In this document: positions 32,803 to 40,900 of the stretch, one piece after another
Layout: each line of letters starts with the position of its first letter
Numbering within the stretch: the stretch's first letter is position 1
DNA from: A07HB70 sp964512675
GTDB taxonomy: Archaea; Halobacteriota; Halobacteria; Halobacteriales; Haloferacaceae
NCBI GenBank assembly: GCA_964512675.1
Contig: CAZEJR010000010.1
Location: 1 to 64,000 of the forward strand
Direction: 5' to 3'
Length of the DNA stretch: 64,000 bases
Notes under the pieces: generated by a model
Told to the model about the DNA's origin: nothing
The model's input: only the letters and a program-made list of their open reading frames with translations
Database searches by the model: none
Position numbers and translations under genes: made by a program

Positions 32803-33348
32803 TCACCACGGCTCCGGCTTCAGCCCCAGTCCGTACGCCGCGGCGTTTGTCGCGACGTGGAGCAGGGGCGTCGCGACGATGACGACGGCGAGCGCGACGG
32901 GCGAGAACGTCCCGAGCGTCCACGCGGGGGCGACGAGCGCCGCCAGCGCGAGCGCCCCGACGAGGAAGTCGAGCTGGTCGAGGCCCGGGACCGCGGCGCC
33001 GCGCTCGCGGCGTAGCCGGCGCTTGGCGAACGAGGCGACGACGTCGCCGAGCATCGCGCCGGCCGCGAGGCCGACCGCGACCCGGAGCGGAAAGCCCGCG
33101 AGGGAGACGCCGAAGCTGTCGGCGGCAGCCGGGCGCACGAGGTTCAGCGCGCCGGCGACGGCCAGTCCCGCCCCGGTGCCGACGGCGGTGCCGCGCCACG
33201 TCTTTCCGTCGCCGAGGAGCCGCCGTCCGTCGAGCGTCCGGCCGCCGTCGACCGGCGGACCGCCGCCGAACAGGACGGCGGCGTTGTTCGGGACGTACGC
33301 GGGGAGCACCGCCCACAGCGCCCCGACGACGACCGCCAGCATGTCCAT
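32803..33348 (-). CDS. carS: CDP-2,3-bis-(O-geranylgeranyl)-sn-glycerol synthase (CDP-archaeol synthase)
   Basis: Protein of 181 aa with about five membrane helices. CarS features are LPAYVPNNAAVLFGGGPPVDGG near the N-terminus, RRLLGDGKTWRG, VGLAAGAMLGDVVASFAKRRL (metal-binding Asp residues of the CDP-alcohol cytidylyltransferase-like site), LDQLDFLVGALALAA, and the terminal HVATNAAAYGLGLKPEPW. It makes CDP-archaeol from CTP and unsaturated archaetidic acid at the membrane, the activated precursor of all archaeal phospholipids. It is an essential core gene. It starts 25 bases from the 3' end of the FAD oxidoreductase gene on the same strand. Confidence 0.95.
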   Translation of the reverse strand: MDMLAVVVGALWAVLPAYVPNNAAVLFGGGPPVDGGRTLDGRRLLGDGKTWRGTAVGTGAGLAVAGALNLVRPAAADSFGVSLAGFPLRVAVGLAAGAMLGDVVASFAKRRLRRERGAAVPGLDQLDFLVGALALAALVAPAWTLGTFSPVALAVVIVATPLLHVATNAAAYGLGLKPEPW

Positions 33349-33373
33349 ACCGCGTGTGTGGCGGGACCGGCTC

Positions 33374-34423
33374 TTAGCCCCGGCGGTCCGATACGGGGAT
33401 CTCCTCGCCCGTCGCCAGCCCGGACCGCACGGCTGCGTGGAGCCGCGCCGCCCCGGCGACCCAGTCGCCGGCGACGTAGAGGTCGTGGTCGGCGGCGTCG
33501 GCGACGGGGCCGGGTGCGACGCCGTCGTCCGGGAGCGCGTGGCGCCAGAACTGGTGGTCGGTCCACGCCGGGTCCGCGAGGCGGTCGTCGTCGACGACGC
33601 GGGCGGCGTGGTCGGCGAGCGCCGCGGTCGCCGCCGCCGGGTCGGCGTCGGCGTGGGCGACGGACCACTCGGGGTTGGCCTGGACGACGAGTACCGTCTG
33701 GCCTTCGGGGACGTGTCCCGGCTTCCGCTCCTCGCGGGATATCCACCCGACCTCGTGCTCCTTGTCGACGTTCACCAGTCCGTAGTACGGGCGGTCGAGG
33801 CGGAACTCGTAGCCGAGGACGCCCGTGTAGATCGAGCGGTACGGCACCGCCCCGGCGGCGTCGGCGAGCGCCCCGGTCGTCGCCGTCGGGTCGGCGGCGC
33901 GCAGGAGACGTTCGGTCTGTGGCGCCGGCGGCGTCAGCAGGAGGGCGTCGAACGGTCCCCACTCGTCGCCGTCGTCGCCGACGACGCGCCAGCGGTCCGC
34001 CGACCGGCGCAGCCGCCGCGCCCTGACCCTGTGTTCGACGCGCGCACCGGTCCCGTCGAGCAGCCGGTCACCGAGCGTCGAGAGGCCGGTTCGGTAGCTC
34101 CGCCTCCGCTCGTCGTCGTCCCGGCCCGGCGACACGGCCCCCGACTCGTCGAAGACGTGGATCGACCCGTCGACCTCGACCAGTCCCCGACCGTCGAGGG
34201 CGTCGCGAACGAGTTCGACGACACCCTCGTCGTCGTCTTTCAGGTAGTTCGCGCCGTAGTCGTAGGTGATCCGGTGTCCGTCGTACTCCCGGGTCCGGGA
34301 CGCCGCGCGCCCGCAGACGACGTTCGACTTCTCGAGCACCGTGACGGTCACACCGCGGTCCGTGAGTGTCCGCGCGGCGGCGGCGCCCGCCGCGCCCGCG
34401 CCGACGATGCCGACGTGTGTCAC
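33374..34423 (-). CDS. FAD/NAD(P)-dependent oxidoreductase (amine oxidase/renalase-like)
   Basis: Protein of 349 aa with a GTG start at 34423 (VTHVGIVGAGAAGAAAARTL). The FAD-binding Rossmann motif G-x-G-x-x-G is at residues 8-13, followed by VTVLEKSNVVCGRAASRT. Later parts TYDYGANYLKDDDEGVVELV, FDALLLTPPAPQTERLL, GYEFRLDRPYYGLVNVDKEHEVGW and LYVAGDWVAGAARLHAAVRSG match small FAD proteins of the renalase/phytoene-desaturase-like group. The frame runs further upstream through noise; the GTG fits the start of the flavin fold. The substrate is unknown. It converges on carS and is divergent from the DUF5789/adenylate kinase pair. Confidence 0.82.
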   Translation of the reverse strand: MTHVGIVGAGAAGAAAARTLTDRGVTVTVLEKSNVVCGRAASRTREYDGHRITYDYGANYLKDDDEGVVELVRDALDGRGLVEVDGSIHVFDESGAVSPGRDDDERRRSYRTGLSTLGDRLLDGTGARVEHRVRARRLRRSADRWRVVGDDGDEWGPFDALLLTPPAPQTERLLRAADPTATTGALADAAGAVPYRSIYTGVLGYEFRLDRPYYGLVNVDKEHEVGWISREERKPGHVPEGQTVLVVQANPEWSVAHADADPAAATAALADHAARVVDDDRLADPAWTDHQFWRHALPDDGVAPGPVADAADHDLYVAGDWVAGAARLHAAVRSGLATGEEIPVSDRRG

Positions 34424-34577
34424 AGAGATGCGTCGGGCCGCAGCGGGGAAAAGGAGGCGGTCGGGCCGACGACTCCGGGAGCCGGGGCTGTCACGCGGCT
34501 GCGCCCGGGTCCCGGCCCGACGTCGTGGAGAGATCACGGGATACGGTACCGACTGCCGAACGCCTGATCCGTCTGTG

Positions 34578-34588
34578 GTGTTTATGTT
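34578..34588 (+). promoter_or_regulatory. Putative TATA-like box for the DUF5789-adkA pair
   Basis: GTGTTTATGTT lies about 23-33 bases before the ATG at 34611, the only AT-rich stretch in this divergent spacer. Confidence 0.5.
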
Positions 34589-34610
34589 GATCGACGGTGA
34601 TACCGGAGGC

Positions 34611-34895
34611 ATGCGACTCCCGGAGACGCGCGACCTGTTCAGCAGACGTGTCTCGTTCCCGACCACGGCGGAGACGGTCCGGAGCGAGATCGGCAACGTG
34701 TCGCTCGAGGCGCCGATGGGCGACGAGGAGACGATCGGCGAGGTGCTGTCCCGGTGTCCGCACGAGGAGTTCGAGAACGCCGACGCGCTGTACGACGCGC
34801 TCGTGACGTTCGTCGGCGACGCCTACGTCGGCCGGAAGTTCTACGACGACCGCGGCTCGCAGGGCGGGATGGACGACGAGGAGGTGTCGTTCTGA
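34611..34895 (+). CDS. Small conserved haloarchaeal protein (DUF5789-like)
   Basis: Protein of 94 aa from ATG 34611 (MRLPETRDLFSRRVSFPTTAE). It contains LEAPMGDEETIGEVLSRCPHEEFENADALYDAL and VGDAYVGRKFYDDRGSQG, phrases I associate with the haloarchaeal DUF5789 family (assignment from memory, not searched). No membrane segment. The stop codon TGA shares its last base with the ATG of the adenylate kinase gene, so the two are translationally coupled. Function unknown; coupling to adenylate kinase may hint at nucleotide metabolism, but that is inference. Confidence 0.8.
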   Translation: MRLPETRDLFSRRVSFPTTAETVRSEIGNVSLEAPMGDEETIGEVLSRCPHEEFENADALYDALVTFVGDAYVGRKFYDDRGSQGGMDDEEVSF

Positions 34896-35449
34896 TGGGT
34901 GTCACGCTCGTCTCCGGCGTCCCCGGCGTCGGTGCCTCGACGGTGTGCGAGACGACCCGACGCCGCCTCGACGACGACTACCAGCTGATCAACTTCCGGG
35001 ACGTGATGCTGGAACAGGCCGCGGCACGCGGGCTCGCGACGCAGCGCGACGACCTGCCGCGGCTGACGGCCCGCGAGACGCGACGGCTCCAGCGACGGGC
35101 CGGCGAGTACGTCGCCGACCGGAGCCAGGTTCGCGACGTCCTGCTCAACACCTACCTCGCGGTCGAGACGGAGGACGGCTACCTACCGGGGCTGACGAGC
35201 GACGCCTTCGACGGCGTCGCCCCCGACCGGTTCGTCGTTCTCGAGGCCGCGCCGGAGACGGTCGTCGAGCGGCGCCGCGAGAGCGACCGTCCACACGACG
35301 ACAGCGCCCGCGAGGTGCGGTTCCAGCAGGAGCTCAACCGGACGGCGACCGTCGAGTTCGCAGCCGACACCGGGGCACCGGTGCGACACGTCGAGAACGA
35401 GGGGTCGGTGGAGGACGCGGCGGCGGACCTGACGGCTGCGCTCCGCTGA
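34895..35449 (+). CDS. adkA: Archaeal adenylate kinase
   Basis: Protein of 184 aa. It has a P-loop at the very N-terminus, VSGVPGVGASTVCETT (residues 6-21). It also has LINFRDVMLEQAAARGLA, RDDLPRLTARETRRLQRRAGEYVA, a central DVLLNTYLAVETEDGYLPGL, the DRFVVLEAAPETVVERRRES LID-like region, and late SAREVRFQQELNRTATV. This is the archaeal AdkA type rather than the bacterial Adk. It interconverts ATP + AMP and 2 ADP in the cytoplasm. It overlaps the upstream DUF5789-like gene by one base and is tail to tail with a tiny membrane-protein gene. Confidence 0.92.
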   Translation: MGVTLVSGVPGVGASTVCETTRRRLDDDYQLINFRDVMLEQAAARGLATQRDDLPRLTARETRRLQRRAGEYVADRSQVRDVLLNTYLAVETEDGYLPGLTSDAFDGVAPDRFVVLEAAPETVVERRRESDRPHDDSAREVRFQQELNRTATVEFAADTGAPVRHVENEGSVEDAAADLTAALR

Positions 35450-35593
35450 TCAGGGCTCGTCGTACTCGTCGACGAGCTCCTTCGTCCGTCGCCGCCGCTG
35501 TACGTAGCCGTGCGCGACGAGGACGACGACAGTGACGAATATCACCGACTGGAGGCTCAGGAGCGCGACGAACTCTGCCGTCACTTCGGACAC
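35450..35593 (-). CDS. Tiny one-pass membrane protein
   Basis: 47 residues with a GTG start at 35593: a short outer part VSEVTAEFVALLSLQS, a membrane helix VIFVTVVVLVAHGYV, then a basic stop-transfer stretch QRRRRTK and an acidic tail ELVDEYDEP. The clean helix followed by four Arg, the good codon use and the exact abutment with the adkA stop make a real gene likely. It is below the length most gene finders use. Function unknown. Confidence 0.65.
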   Translation of the reverse strand: MSEVTAEFVALLSLQSVIFVTVVVLVAHGYVQRRRRTKELVDEYDEP

Positions 35594-35691
35594 GTTCGAT
35601 CACGGCGGTCGAGCCTGATAGAAGTTCCGGGCGGAGCCCGCCGGCGTCCGGCCCACGCCAGCCTTACGCCCACGCCGTCCGGCCGACGGGT

Positions 35692-36393
35692 GTGACGGGT
35701 GTCGACCTCCACGACGACCTCGGCGGACAGGTCGCGCTTGTGACGGGCGCGACACGGGGTATCGGAGCACAGATCGCAGCCGACCTCGCCGACCTCGGCG
35801 CGACGATGTACGCCGGTGCACGCGACCCGACCGACGTCGACGCGCCGGACCAGCAGCCGGTCCGGCTAGACGTGACCGACGACGACGAGGTCGCCGCGGC
35901 GCTCGACCAGATCCGCGGTGAGACCGGACGGCTCGACGTCCTCGTGAACAACGCAGGGGTGTTCGAGCGCGCCGGCCCGCTCCACGAGACGCCGGTGGAC
36001 GCCGTCGACCGGACGGTCGCGGTGAACCTCCGCGGCCCGGTGGTCGTGACCCGGGGTGCCCTGCCGCTCCTCCTCGAGACCGACCGCCCGCGGGTCGTCA
36101 CGCTCTCGTCTGGACTCGGGCGCTACACCGAGGGCGAGATGGGCAGCGGCTACCCGGCCTACCGGGTCTCGAAGGTCGGCGTCGGCGGGCTGACGGCGTA
36201 CCTCGACGCCGAGTACGGCGACGACGGGCTGCTCGCGAGCGCGGTCAGTCCCGGCTGGGTTCGGACCGAGATGGGCGGGTCGGAGGCACCCCGGAGTGTC
36301 GCCGAGGGCGCGGACACGCCCGTCTGGCTCGCGCGGATGCGCGACGGCCCGGGAGGACGGCTCTGGAGGGACCGCGAGGTCGTGTCGTGGTGA
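35692..36393 (+). CDS. Short-chain dehydrogenase/reductase
   Basis: Protein of 233 aa with a GTG start at 35692. Classic SDR motifs: cofactor site VTGATRGIGAQIA (T-G-x3-G-x-G), VRLDVTDDDEV, LVNNAGVFERAG (N-N-A-G), the catalytic Ser in VTLSSGLG, and YPAYRVSKVGV giving Y-x3-K. SPGWVRTEMGGSEAPRS follows. It is an NAD(P)H-dependent oxidoreductase; the lack of an Arg after the G-rich loop does not decide the cofactor. The C-terminus LWRDREVVSW is typical of SDRs whose homologues have been called carbonyl reductases. Substrate unknown. It stands alone ahead of pyrE. Confidence 0.9.
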   Translation: MTGVDLHDDLGGQVALVTGATRGIGAQIAADLADLGATMYAGARDPTDVDAPDQQPVRLDVTDDDEVAAALDQIRGETGRLDVLVNNAGVFERAGPLHETPVDAVDRTVAVNLRGPVVVTRGALPLLLETDRPRVVTLSSGLGRYTEGEMGSGYPAYRVSKVGVGGLTAYLDAEYGDDGLLASAVSPGWVRTEMGGSEAPRSVAEGADTPVWLARMRDGPGGRLWRDREVVSW

Positions 36394-36538
36394 GCGCGCC
36401 GCGAGCGGACGGTCCGGGGCGCGACGCGGAGAGCGACGCGACCCGCGGAGCCCCGGGCACGGACCGCTCTGGGCCGCGTGGCTCCCGGCGGACCGGCGGA
36501 CCGGCGGAATTAATCCCTCGGCGACGGCCAACGGAACT

Positions 36539-37066
36539 GTGCTCGACACCGACGAACTCGTCGCGGCGCTGCGTGACGCCGACGCGGTGCGCTACGGCGA
36601 GTTCGAACTCTCGCACGGCGGGACGAGCGAGTACTACGTCGATAAGTACCGGTTCGGGACGGACCCGACGCCGCTCGCGCTGGTGGCGCGGGCGTTCGCA
36701 GAGCGCCTCGACGGGGCGCGGCCCGCGGGCGTCGCGGTCGGCGCGGTGCCACTCGTCGTCGCGACGGCGCTGGAGACGGGCGAGTCGTACCTCGTCGCGC
36801 GGAAGGCGACGAAGGAGTACGGAACGGGCAACCGGGTCGAGGGCGACCTGACCGGGGGCGAGCGCGTCGTCGTACTGGAGGACGTGGCGACGACGGGCCG
36901 GTCGGCGCTCGACGCCGTCGAGGCGCTGCGCGAGGCCGGCGCCGTCGTCGACCGGGTGCTGGTCGTCGTCGACCGGGAGGAGGGCGCGAGCGACCTGCTA
37001 GCGGACCACGGCGTGGCACTGGAGGCGCTGGTGACCGCGAGCGACCTGCTGGCAGCAGAGGAGTAG
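36539..37066 (+). CDS. pyrE: Orotate phosphoribosyltransferase
   Basis: Protein of 175 aa with a GTG start at 36539 (VLDTDELVAALRDADAVRYG). Contains FELSHGGTSEYYVDKYRFGT (substrate loop), LVARKATKEYGTGNRVEG (flexible Lys-rich loop), the PRPP motif VVVLEDVATTGRSALDAV, and DRVLVVVDREEGASDLLADHGV. By family it makes OMP from orotate and PRPP in pyrimidine synthesis. An AATTAATC patch about 30 bases upstream may be its promoter. It precedes, on the same strand, a PRTase-domain regulator, placing two phosphoribosyltransferase-fold proteins side by side. Confidence 0.92.
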   Translation: MLDTDELVAALRDADAVRYGEFELSHGGTSEYYVDKYRFGTDPTPLALVARAFAERLDGARPAGVAVGAVPLVVATALETGESYLVARKATKEYGTGNRVEGDLTGGERVVVLEDVATTGRSALDAVEALREAGAVVDRVLVVVDREEGASDLLADHGVALEALVTASDLLAAEE

Positions 37067-37185
37067 GCGTCGGCGCAGTCTGCGCCCGCGACACGACCCG
37101 CAGCCCGCGTGGTCGCCGCGACCGTGTCTATCTCGCCGTGACTCGACGCCGGTATGCTCATGTTCGTGTGGACACGCGGCGGAGT

Positions 37186-37899
37186 GTGAACAGGGCAGCG
37201 AAGGCCCGCCTCCAGCTCCGTGCGGTTACCCTGCTCCGGGCGCTGAAGCGGAGCCGGACGTACGAGGAGCTCGCCGCAGAGACGGGACTCCCCGCCGGCG
37301 ACCTCAACCGCTACGTCAACGGTCACGTCCTGCCGGGCGTCGAGCGGGCGCGAGCCGTCGTCGAGGGCGCCGGTCGGGAGACGGTCGTCGCGGAGCTGGA
37401 AGAGCGCATCCGGGTCGACGACGAGGGCTACGTCGACAACTCCGGGGTCGTCTTCGACCAGCCGTTCCTGAACCTGGTCGCCCCGGTCGTCGCGACGGCG
37501 TTCGACGACCCCGCGCCGGACGCCGTGCTGACGGCGGCGACGGACGGCATCACGTTCGGCGCGGCGGTCGCCTCGCACCTCGGCGCGCGTGTCGCGTACG
37601 CCAAGAAGACGAGAGAGACGGCGGTCGAGGAGTTCGTCGAGGCGCGCGACCGACTGGCGTCGGGGATCGAGCTCACCTACTACCTCCCGACTGCGGCGCT
37701 CTCGGCTGGTGACCGCGTGCTCGTCGTCGACGACCTGGTGCGCTCGGGCGAGACCCAGGCCCTCCTGCTCGACGTCGCCGAGCGCTCGGACGCGGAGGTC
37801 GTCGGCGTCGCGGCGCTCATCGCCGTCGGCGACGAGGGACTCTCGCGCGCCCGCGAGCGGACGGACGCGCCGGTCGACGCGCTCGTTCGTCTCCGCTGA
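37186..37899 (+). CDS. HTH-PRTase regulator of nucleobase/purine metabolism
   Basis: Protein of 237 aa. I choose the GTG at 37186 (VNRAAKARLQLRAVTLLRAL), because this is where homologues I recall begin; an earlier GTG at 37138 adds 16 poorly conserved residues. The N-terminal helix-turn-helix is TYEELAAETGLPAGDLNRYVNGHVLPG (about residues 24-50). The rest is a phosphoribosyltransferase fold with the PRPP signature VLVVDDLVRSGETQAL (about 178) and GITFGAAVASHLGARVAYAKKTRE. Relatives such as PurR and GfcR bind DNA and sense PRPP or related ligands. It lies 79 bases before a nucleobase permease gene, its likely target. Confidence 0.85.
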   Translation: MNRAAKARLQLRAVTLLRALKRSRTYEELAAETGLPAGDLNRYVNGHVLPGVERARAVVEGAGRETVVAELEERIRVDDEGYVDNSGVVFDQPFLNLVAPVVATAFDDPAPDAVLTAATDGITFGAAVASHLGARVAYAKKTRETAVEEFVEARDRLASGIELTYYLPTAALSAGDRVLVVDDLVRSGETQALLLDVAERSDAEVVGVAALIAVGDEGLSRARERTDAPVDALVRLR

Positions 37900-37916
37900 G
37901 CGATCCACGAACGTGT

Positions 37917-37933
37917 ATCACGGGTAGTGTGAT
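37917..37933. promoter_or_regulatory. Inverted repeat before the nucleobase permease gene (possible operator)
   Basis: ATCAC and GTGAT form an inverted repeat with 7 bases between, in the 79-base gap between the PRTase-type regulator gene and the permease gene. An AT-rich patch CAAAACTCAAG (37941-37951) follows, about 28 bases before the ATG, and may be the TATA region. Operator function is inferred from position. Confidence 0.4.
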
Positions 37934-37978
37934 GCTGCATCAAAACTCAAGTAGGTGCTCACCGCATGACCGGGTGAG

Positions 37979-39430
37979 ATGGCAACGAGCGACGGGGGCG
38001 ACGGCTGGCTGGCGGGGGTTTTCGGAGTTGACGAACACGACACCTCGGTCTCGGCCGAGGTGTTGGCCGGGGTGACGACGTTTCTCACGATGAGCTACAT
38101 CGTGGTGGTCAACCCGAACGTCCTCGCGGCGGGCGAGAACGCGCCCGGTATCGCTGTACAGGGGCTCTCGCGGCCGGCGGTGGTGTCGATGCTCGCGGTC
38201 GTCACCATCCTCGCCGCCGCCGTCGCGACGTTCGTCATGGCGCTGTACGCCAACCGCCCGTTCGCGCAGGCGCCGGGGCTGGGGCTCAACGCCTTCTTCG
38301 CGTTCACCGTGGTCGGCGCCCTCGGGGTGCCGTGGCAGACGGCGCTCGCGGCGGTCGTCGTCGAGGGAGTGATCTTCGTCGCGCTCACCGCCGCCGGGGC
38401 CCGCGAGTATATCATCCGGGTGTTTCCGGAGCCGGTGAAGCTGGCCGTCGGGAGCGGGATCGGGCTGTTTCTCACGATCATCGGCCTCCAGGCGATGAAC
38501 GTCGTCGTCGACGACCCGGCGACGCTTCTGACCCTCGGTGGGGTGGCGAGCGACCCGGTCGCGGTGCTCTCGGTGCTCGGTCTGTTCGTCACGTTCGCGC
38601 TCTACGCCCGTGGGGTCCGCGGGTCGATCGTCGTCGGTATCGTCCTGACGACGCTGGCCGGAATGGCAGTGACGTTCGTCGGCCTCGTCGAGCCGGGGAC
38701 GGTCGCGCCGGCGTTCGTCCGGACGGGCGGCCTCGACCTCTCGATGGCGTTCGCGCCCCGGTACGACATCACGCCGCTCGCGGGCGCGTTCGTCTCCGGG
38801 CTGTCGGGCATCGAGTCGTTCAGCTTCGCGCTCGTCGTGTTCACCTTCTTCTTCGTCGACTTCTTCGACACCGCGGGGACACTCGTCGGTGTCGGGCAGG
38901 CCGGCGGGTTCCTGGACGAGCGCGGCAACCTGCCGGACATCGACCGGCCGCTGATGGCCGACGCCGTCGGCACCACCGTCGGCGGGGCGCTCGGTACCTC
39001 CACCGTCACCACGTACATCGAGTCCGCCTCGGGCGTCGAGGAGGGCGGTCGGACCGGACTGACGGCGCTCACCGTCGCCGTGCTGTTCGTCTTCGCGCTG
39101 GCGCTGGTGCCGCTGGCGACCGCGGTGCCGCTCTACGCCTCCCACATCGCGCTGGTCGTCATCGGCGTCGTGATGCTCCGCAACGTCGTCGAGATCGCGT
39201 GGGGCGACGTCACCGACGCGGTGCCGGCGGGACTGACCATCCTCGTGATGCCGTTTACCTACTCGATCGCGTTCGGTATCGCCGCTGGCATCATCTCCTA
39301 CCCCGTGGTGAAGCTGGCAGCCGGCAGGGCCGGCGACCTCCGCCCCGGCCACTACGTCCTCGCGGGCGCGTTCGTCGTCTACTTTTTCGTGCGGACCAGC
39401 GGCCTCCTCTCCGGACAGCTCTCGTTCTGA
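37979..39430 (+). CDS. NCS2/AzgA-type purine or nucleobase permease
   Basis: Protein of 483 aa with about 12-14 membrane helices. Signature segments are EVLAGVTTFLTMSYIVVVNP, RPFAQAPGLGLNAFFAFTVV (the NCS2 motif), EPVKLAVGSGIGLFLTIIGL, TFFFVDFFDTAGTLVGVGQA and SGVEEGGRTGLTALTVAVL. The DFFDTAGT phrase and the single-helix start match the AzgA branch (adenine, guanine, hypoxanthine) more than the UraA branch. It would import purine bases by cation symport. The regulator upstream carries a purine-type PRTase domain, which supports that substrate class. Confidence 0.9.
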   Translation: MATSDGGDGWLAGVFGVDEHDTSVSAEVLAGVTTFLTMSYIVVVNPNVLAAGENAPGIAVQGLSRPAVVSMLAVVTILAAAVATFVMALYANRPFAQAPGLGLNAFFAFTVVGALGVPWQTALAAVVVEGVIFVALTAAGAREYIIRVFPEPVKLAVGSGIGLFLTIIGLQAMNVVVDDPATLLTLGGVASDPVAVLSVLGLFVTFALYARGVRGSIVVGIVLTTLAGMAVTFVGLVEPGTVAPAFVRTGGLDLSMAFAPRYDITPLAGAFVSGLSGIESFSFALVVFTFFFVDFFDTAGTLVGVGQAGGFLDERGNLPDIDRPLMADAVGTTVGGALGTSTVTTYIESASGVEEGGRTGLTALTVAVLFVFALALVPLATAVPLYASHIALVVIGVVMLRNVVEIAWGDVTDAVPAGLTILVMPFTYSIAFGIAAGIISYPVVKLAAGRAGDLRPGHYVLAGAFVVYFFVRTSGLLSGQLSF

Positions 39431-39473
39431 GCCGATCCACGAGGCTTATACCCGGTGCCGTCCCGGCTCCGCC

Positions 39474-40838
39474 GTGGACCGTCGCCGCGCCGCTCGCGTC
39501 GCCGTCGGCCTCCTCGTCGTGGCACTCCTCCTCGCGACGGCGGGAACGACTCTCGCCTACGACCCCGACCAGCGCTCGACGCTCGGGAGCGGTCGGGTGG
39601 CCGAGCCGGCGGGAGGGCAGACGGTCGTGGGGGTGCAGGGGTTCCACTGGGAGGGAGAGGGCAACCCGAAGAAGCCCCCGCGACTCCTGGCCGCCGACCG
39701 CGTCGCGCAGACGGAGTGGGTGTACGACGGCTCCGGCCGGGCGGCGTGGTACTACGACGTCGACCCGCTGCCGGACGGCGACCTCCTCGTCACCTCGATC
39801 TCGCGCCGGGCGACCGTCGTCGTCCGGATGGACCGCGAGACCCGCGAGGTGGAGTGGCGCGAGCGAATCGACGCCCGCGACACCCACGACGTCGACCTGA
39901 CGCCGGAGGGTCACCTCGTCGTCGCGAACATGCGTAACTGGGACGCCGAGCGCGGCGTCTCGAACGACCGGGTGTTCGTCTACGACCGGCAGAACGACAC
40001 GGTGCTCTGGGAGTGGACGTTCCGGAACCACTACCCGAACGACACCGACGGCGGGTTCGGCGAGGACTGGACCCACGTCAACGACGTCGACGTCGTCGAC
40101 GGCGGGTCGGCCTTCCTCGTCTCGCCGCGGAACTTCGACCAGGTGATCAAGGTCGACCGCGAGACAAAGGAGATCGTCTGGCGTCTCGGGCGGGACGGCG
40201 ACCACGACGTCCTGCACGAGCAGCACAACCCCGACCTCCTGACCGGACCGGACGGGGAGCCGACGGTGCTCGTCGCCGACTCCGAGAACGACCGGATCGT
40301 CGAGTACGCCCGGCGCGACGGCGAGTGGGTCCGGACGTGGACGCTCCGGTCGGGGCTGTCCTGGCCCCGAGACGCCGACCGGCTCCCGAACGGCAACACG
40401 CTCGTCACGGACACGCTGAACCAGCGGGTGATCGAGGTGACGCCGACCGGCGAGGTGGTGTGGGAGTACCGCGCGACCTGGGGGCCGTACGACGCCGAGC
40501 GGATCGGGACCGGCGACGGGTCGAACGGCCCGACGATGGCCGAACAGGGGATCACGGGGACCTACGAGGTGCGGGGCGGCGAGAGCGACGTCGCCGAGAC
40601 GGTCGGCCCGGCGACGTGGCTCGCCGGCGCGCTCGCCGGCACGCCGCTCGCCGAGCCCGCGGCGTCGTTCGCCGAGCGCTGGTCACACGTCGTCCCGTGG
40701 CTGCGGCCGGTCTGGCTCCCGCCGTGGGGCGCCGGCTACGTCGTGCTCGCGGGGCTCGTCGGCGTCACGTGGGCCGGCGCAGAGGCCGTCCTCGCGCGGC
40801 GACAGATCGTAGACACGCTGGCCGGAGTGACGGGCTGA
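39474..40838 (+). CDS. Arylsulfotransferase-like membrane-anchored beta-propeller protein
   Basis: Protein of 454 aa, GTG start at 39474. It has an N-terminal membrane helix or signal (ARVAVGLLVVALLLATAGTT) and a C-terminal helix (GAGYVVLAGLVGVTWAGAEA), with a large outer domain between. The outer domain shows repeated blade-like units: DVDPLPDGDLLVTSISRRATV, THDVDLTPEGHLVVANMRNW, NDVDVVDGGSAFLVSPRNFDQV, LHEQHNPDLLTG, ADSENDRIVEYAR and PRDADRLPNGNTLVTDTLNQRV. This is the six-bladed layout of the ASST family, which moves sulfate between phenolic compounds. Whether the catalytic His is conserved here I cannot verify. Two anchors suggest it faces the outside between helices. Confidence 0.78.
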   Translation: MDRRRAARVAVGLLVVALLLATAGTTLAYDPDQRSTLGSGRVAEPAGGQTVVGVQGFHWEGEGNPKKPPRLLAADRVAQTEWVYDGSGRAAWYYDVDPLPDGDLLVTSISRRATVVVRMDRETREVEWRERIDARDTHDVDLTPEGHLVVANMRNWDAERGVSNDRVFVYDRQNDTVLWEWTFRNHYPNDTDGGFGEDWTHVNDVDVVDGGSAFLVSPRNFDQVIKVDRETKEIVWRLGRDGDHDVLHEQHNPDLLTGPDGEPTVLVADSENDRIVEYARRDGEWVRTWTLRSGLSWPRDADRLPNGNTLVTDTLNQRVIEVTPTGEVVWEYRATWGPYDAERIGTGDGSNGPTMAEQGITGTYEVRGGESDVAETVGPATWLAGALAGTPLAEPAASFAERWSHVVPWLRPVWLPPWGAGYVVLAGLVGVTWAGAEAVLARRQIVDTLAGVTG

Positions 40839-40900
40839 CCGTGCGTATCGACGGGGGCGCGAGCGAACGGTTCTTGTAACCGGCGGCCCTCTCTCTGTAC

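Noticed and set aside
37940..39352. Minus-strand open frame of 470 codons opposite the nucleobase permease
   Set aside because: Full of Arg, His, Asp and Gln from antisense reading of hydrophobic codons; no family pattern.
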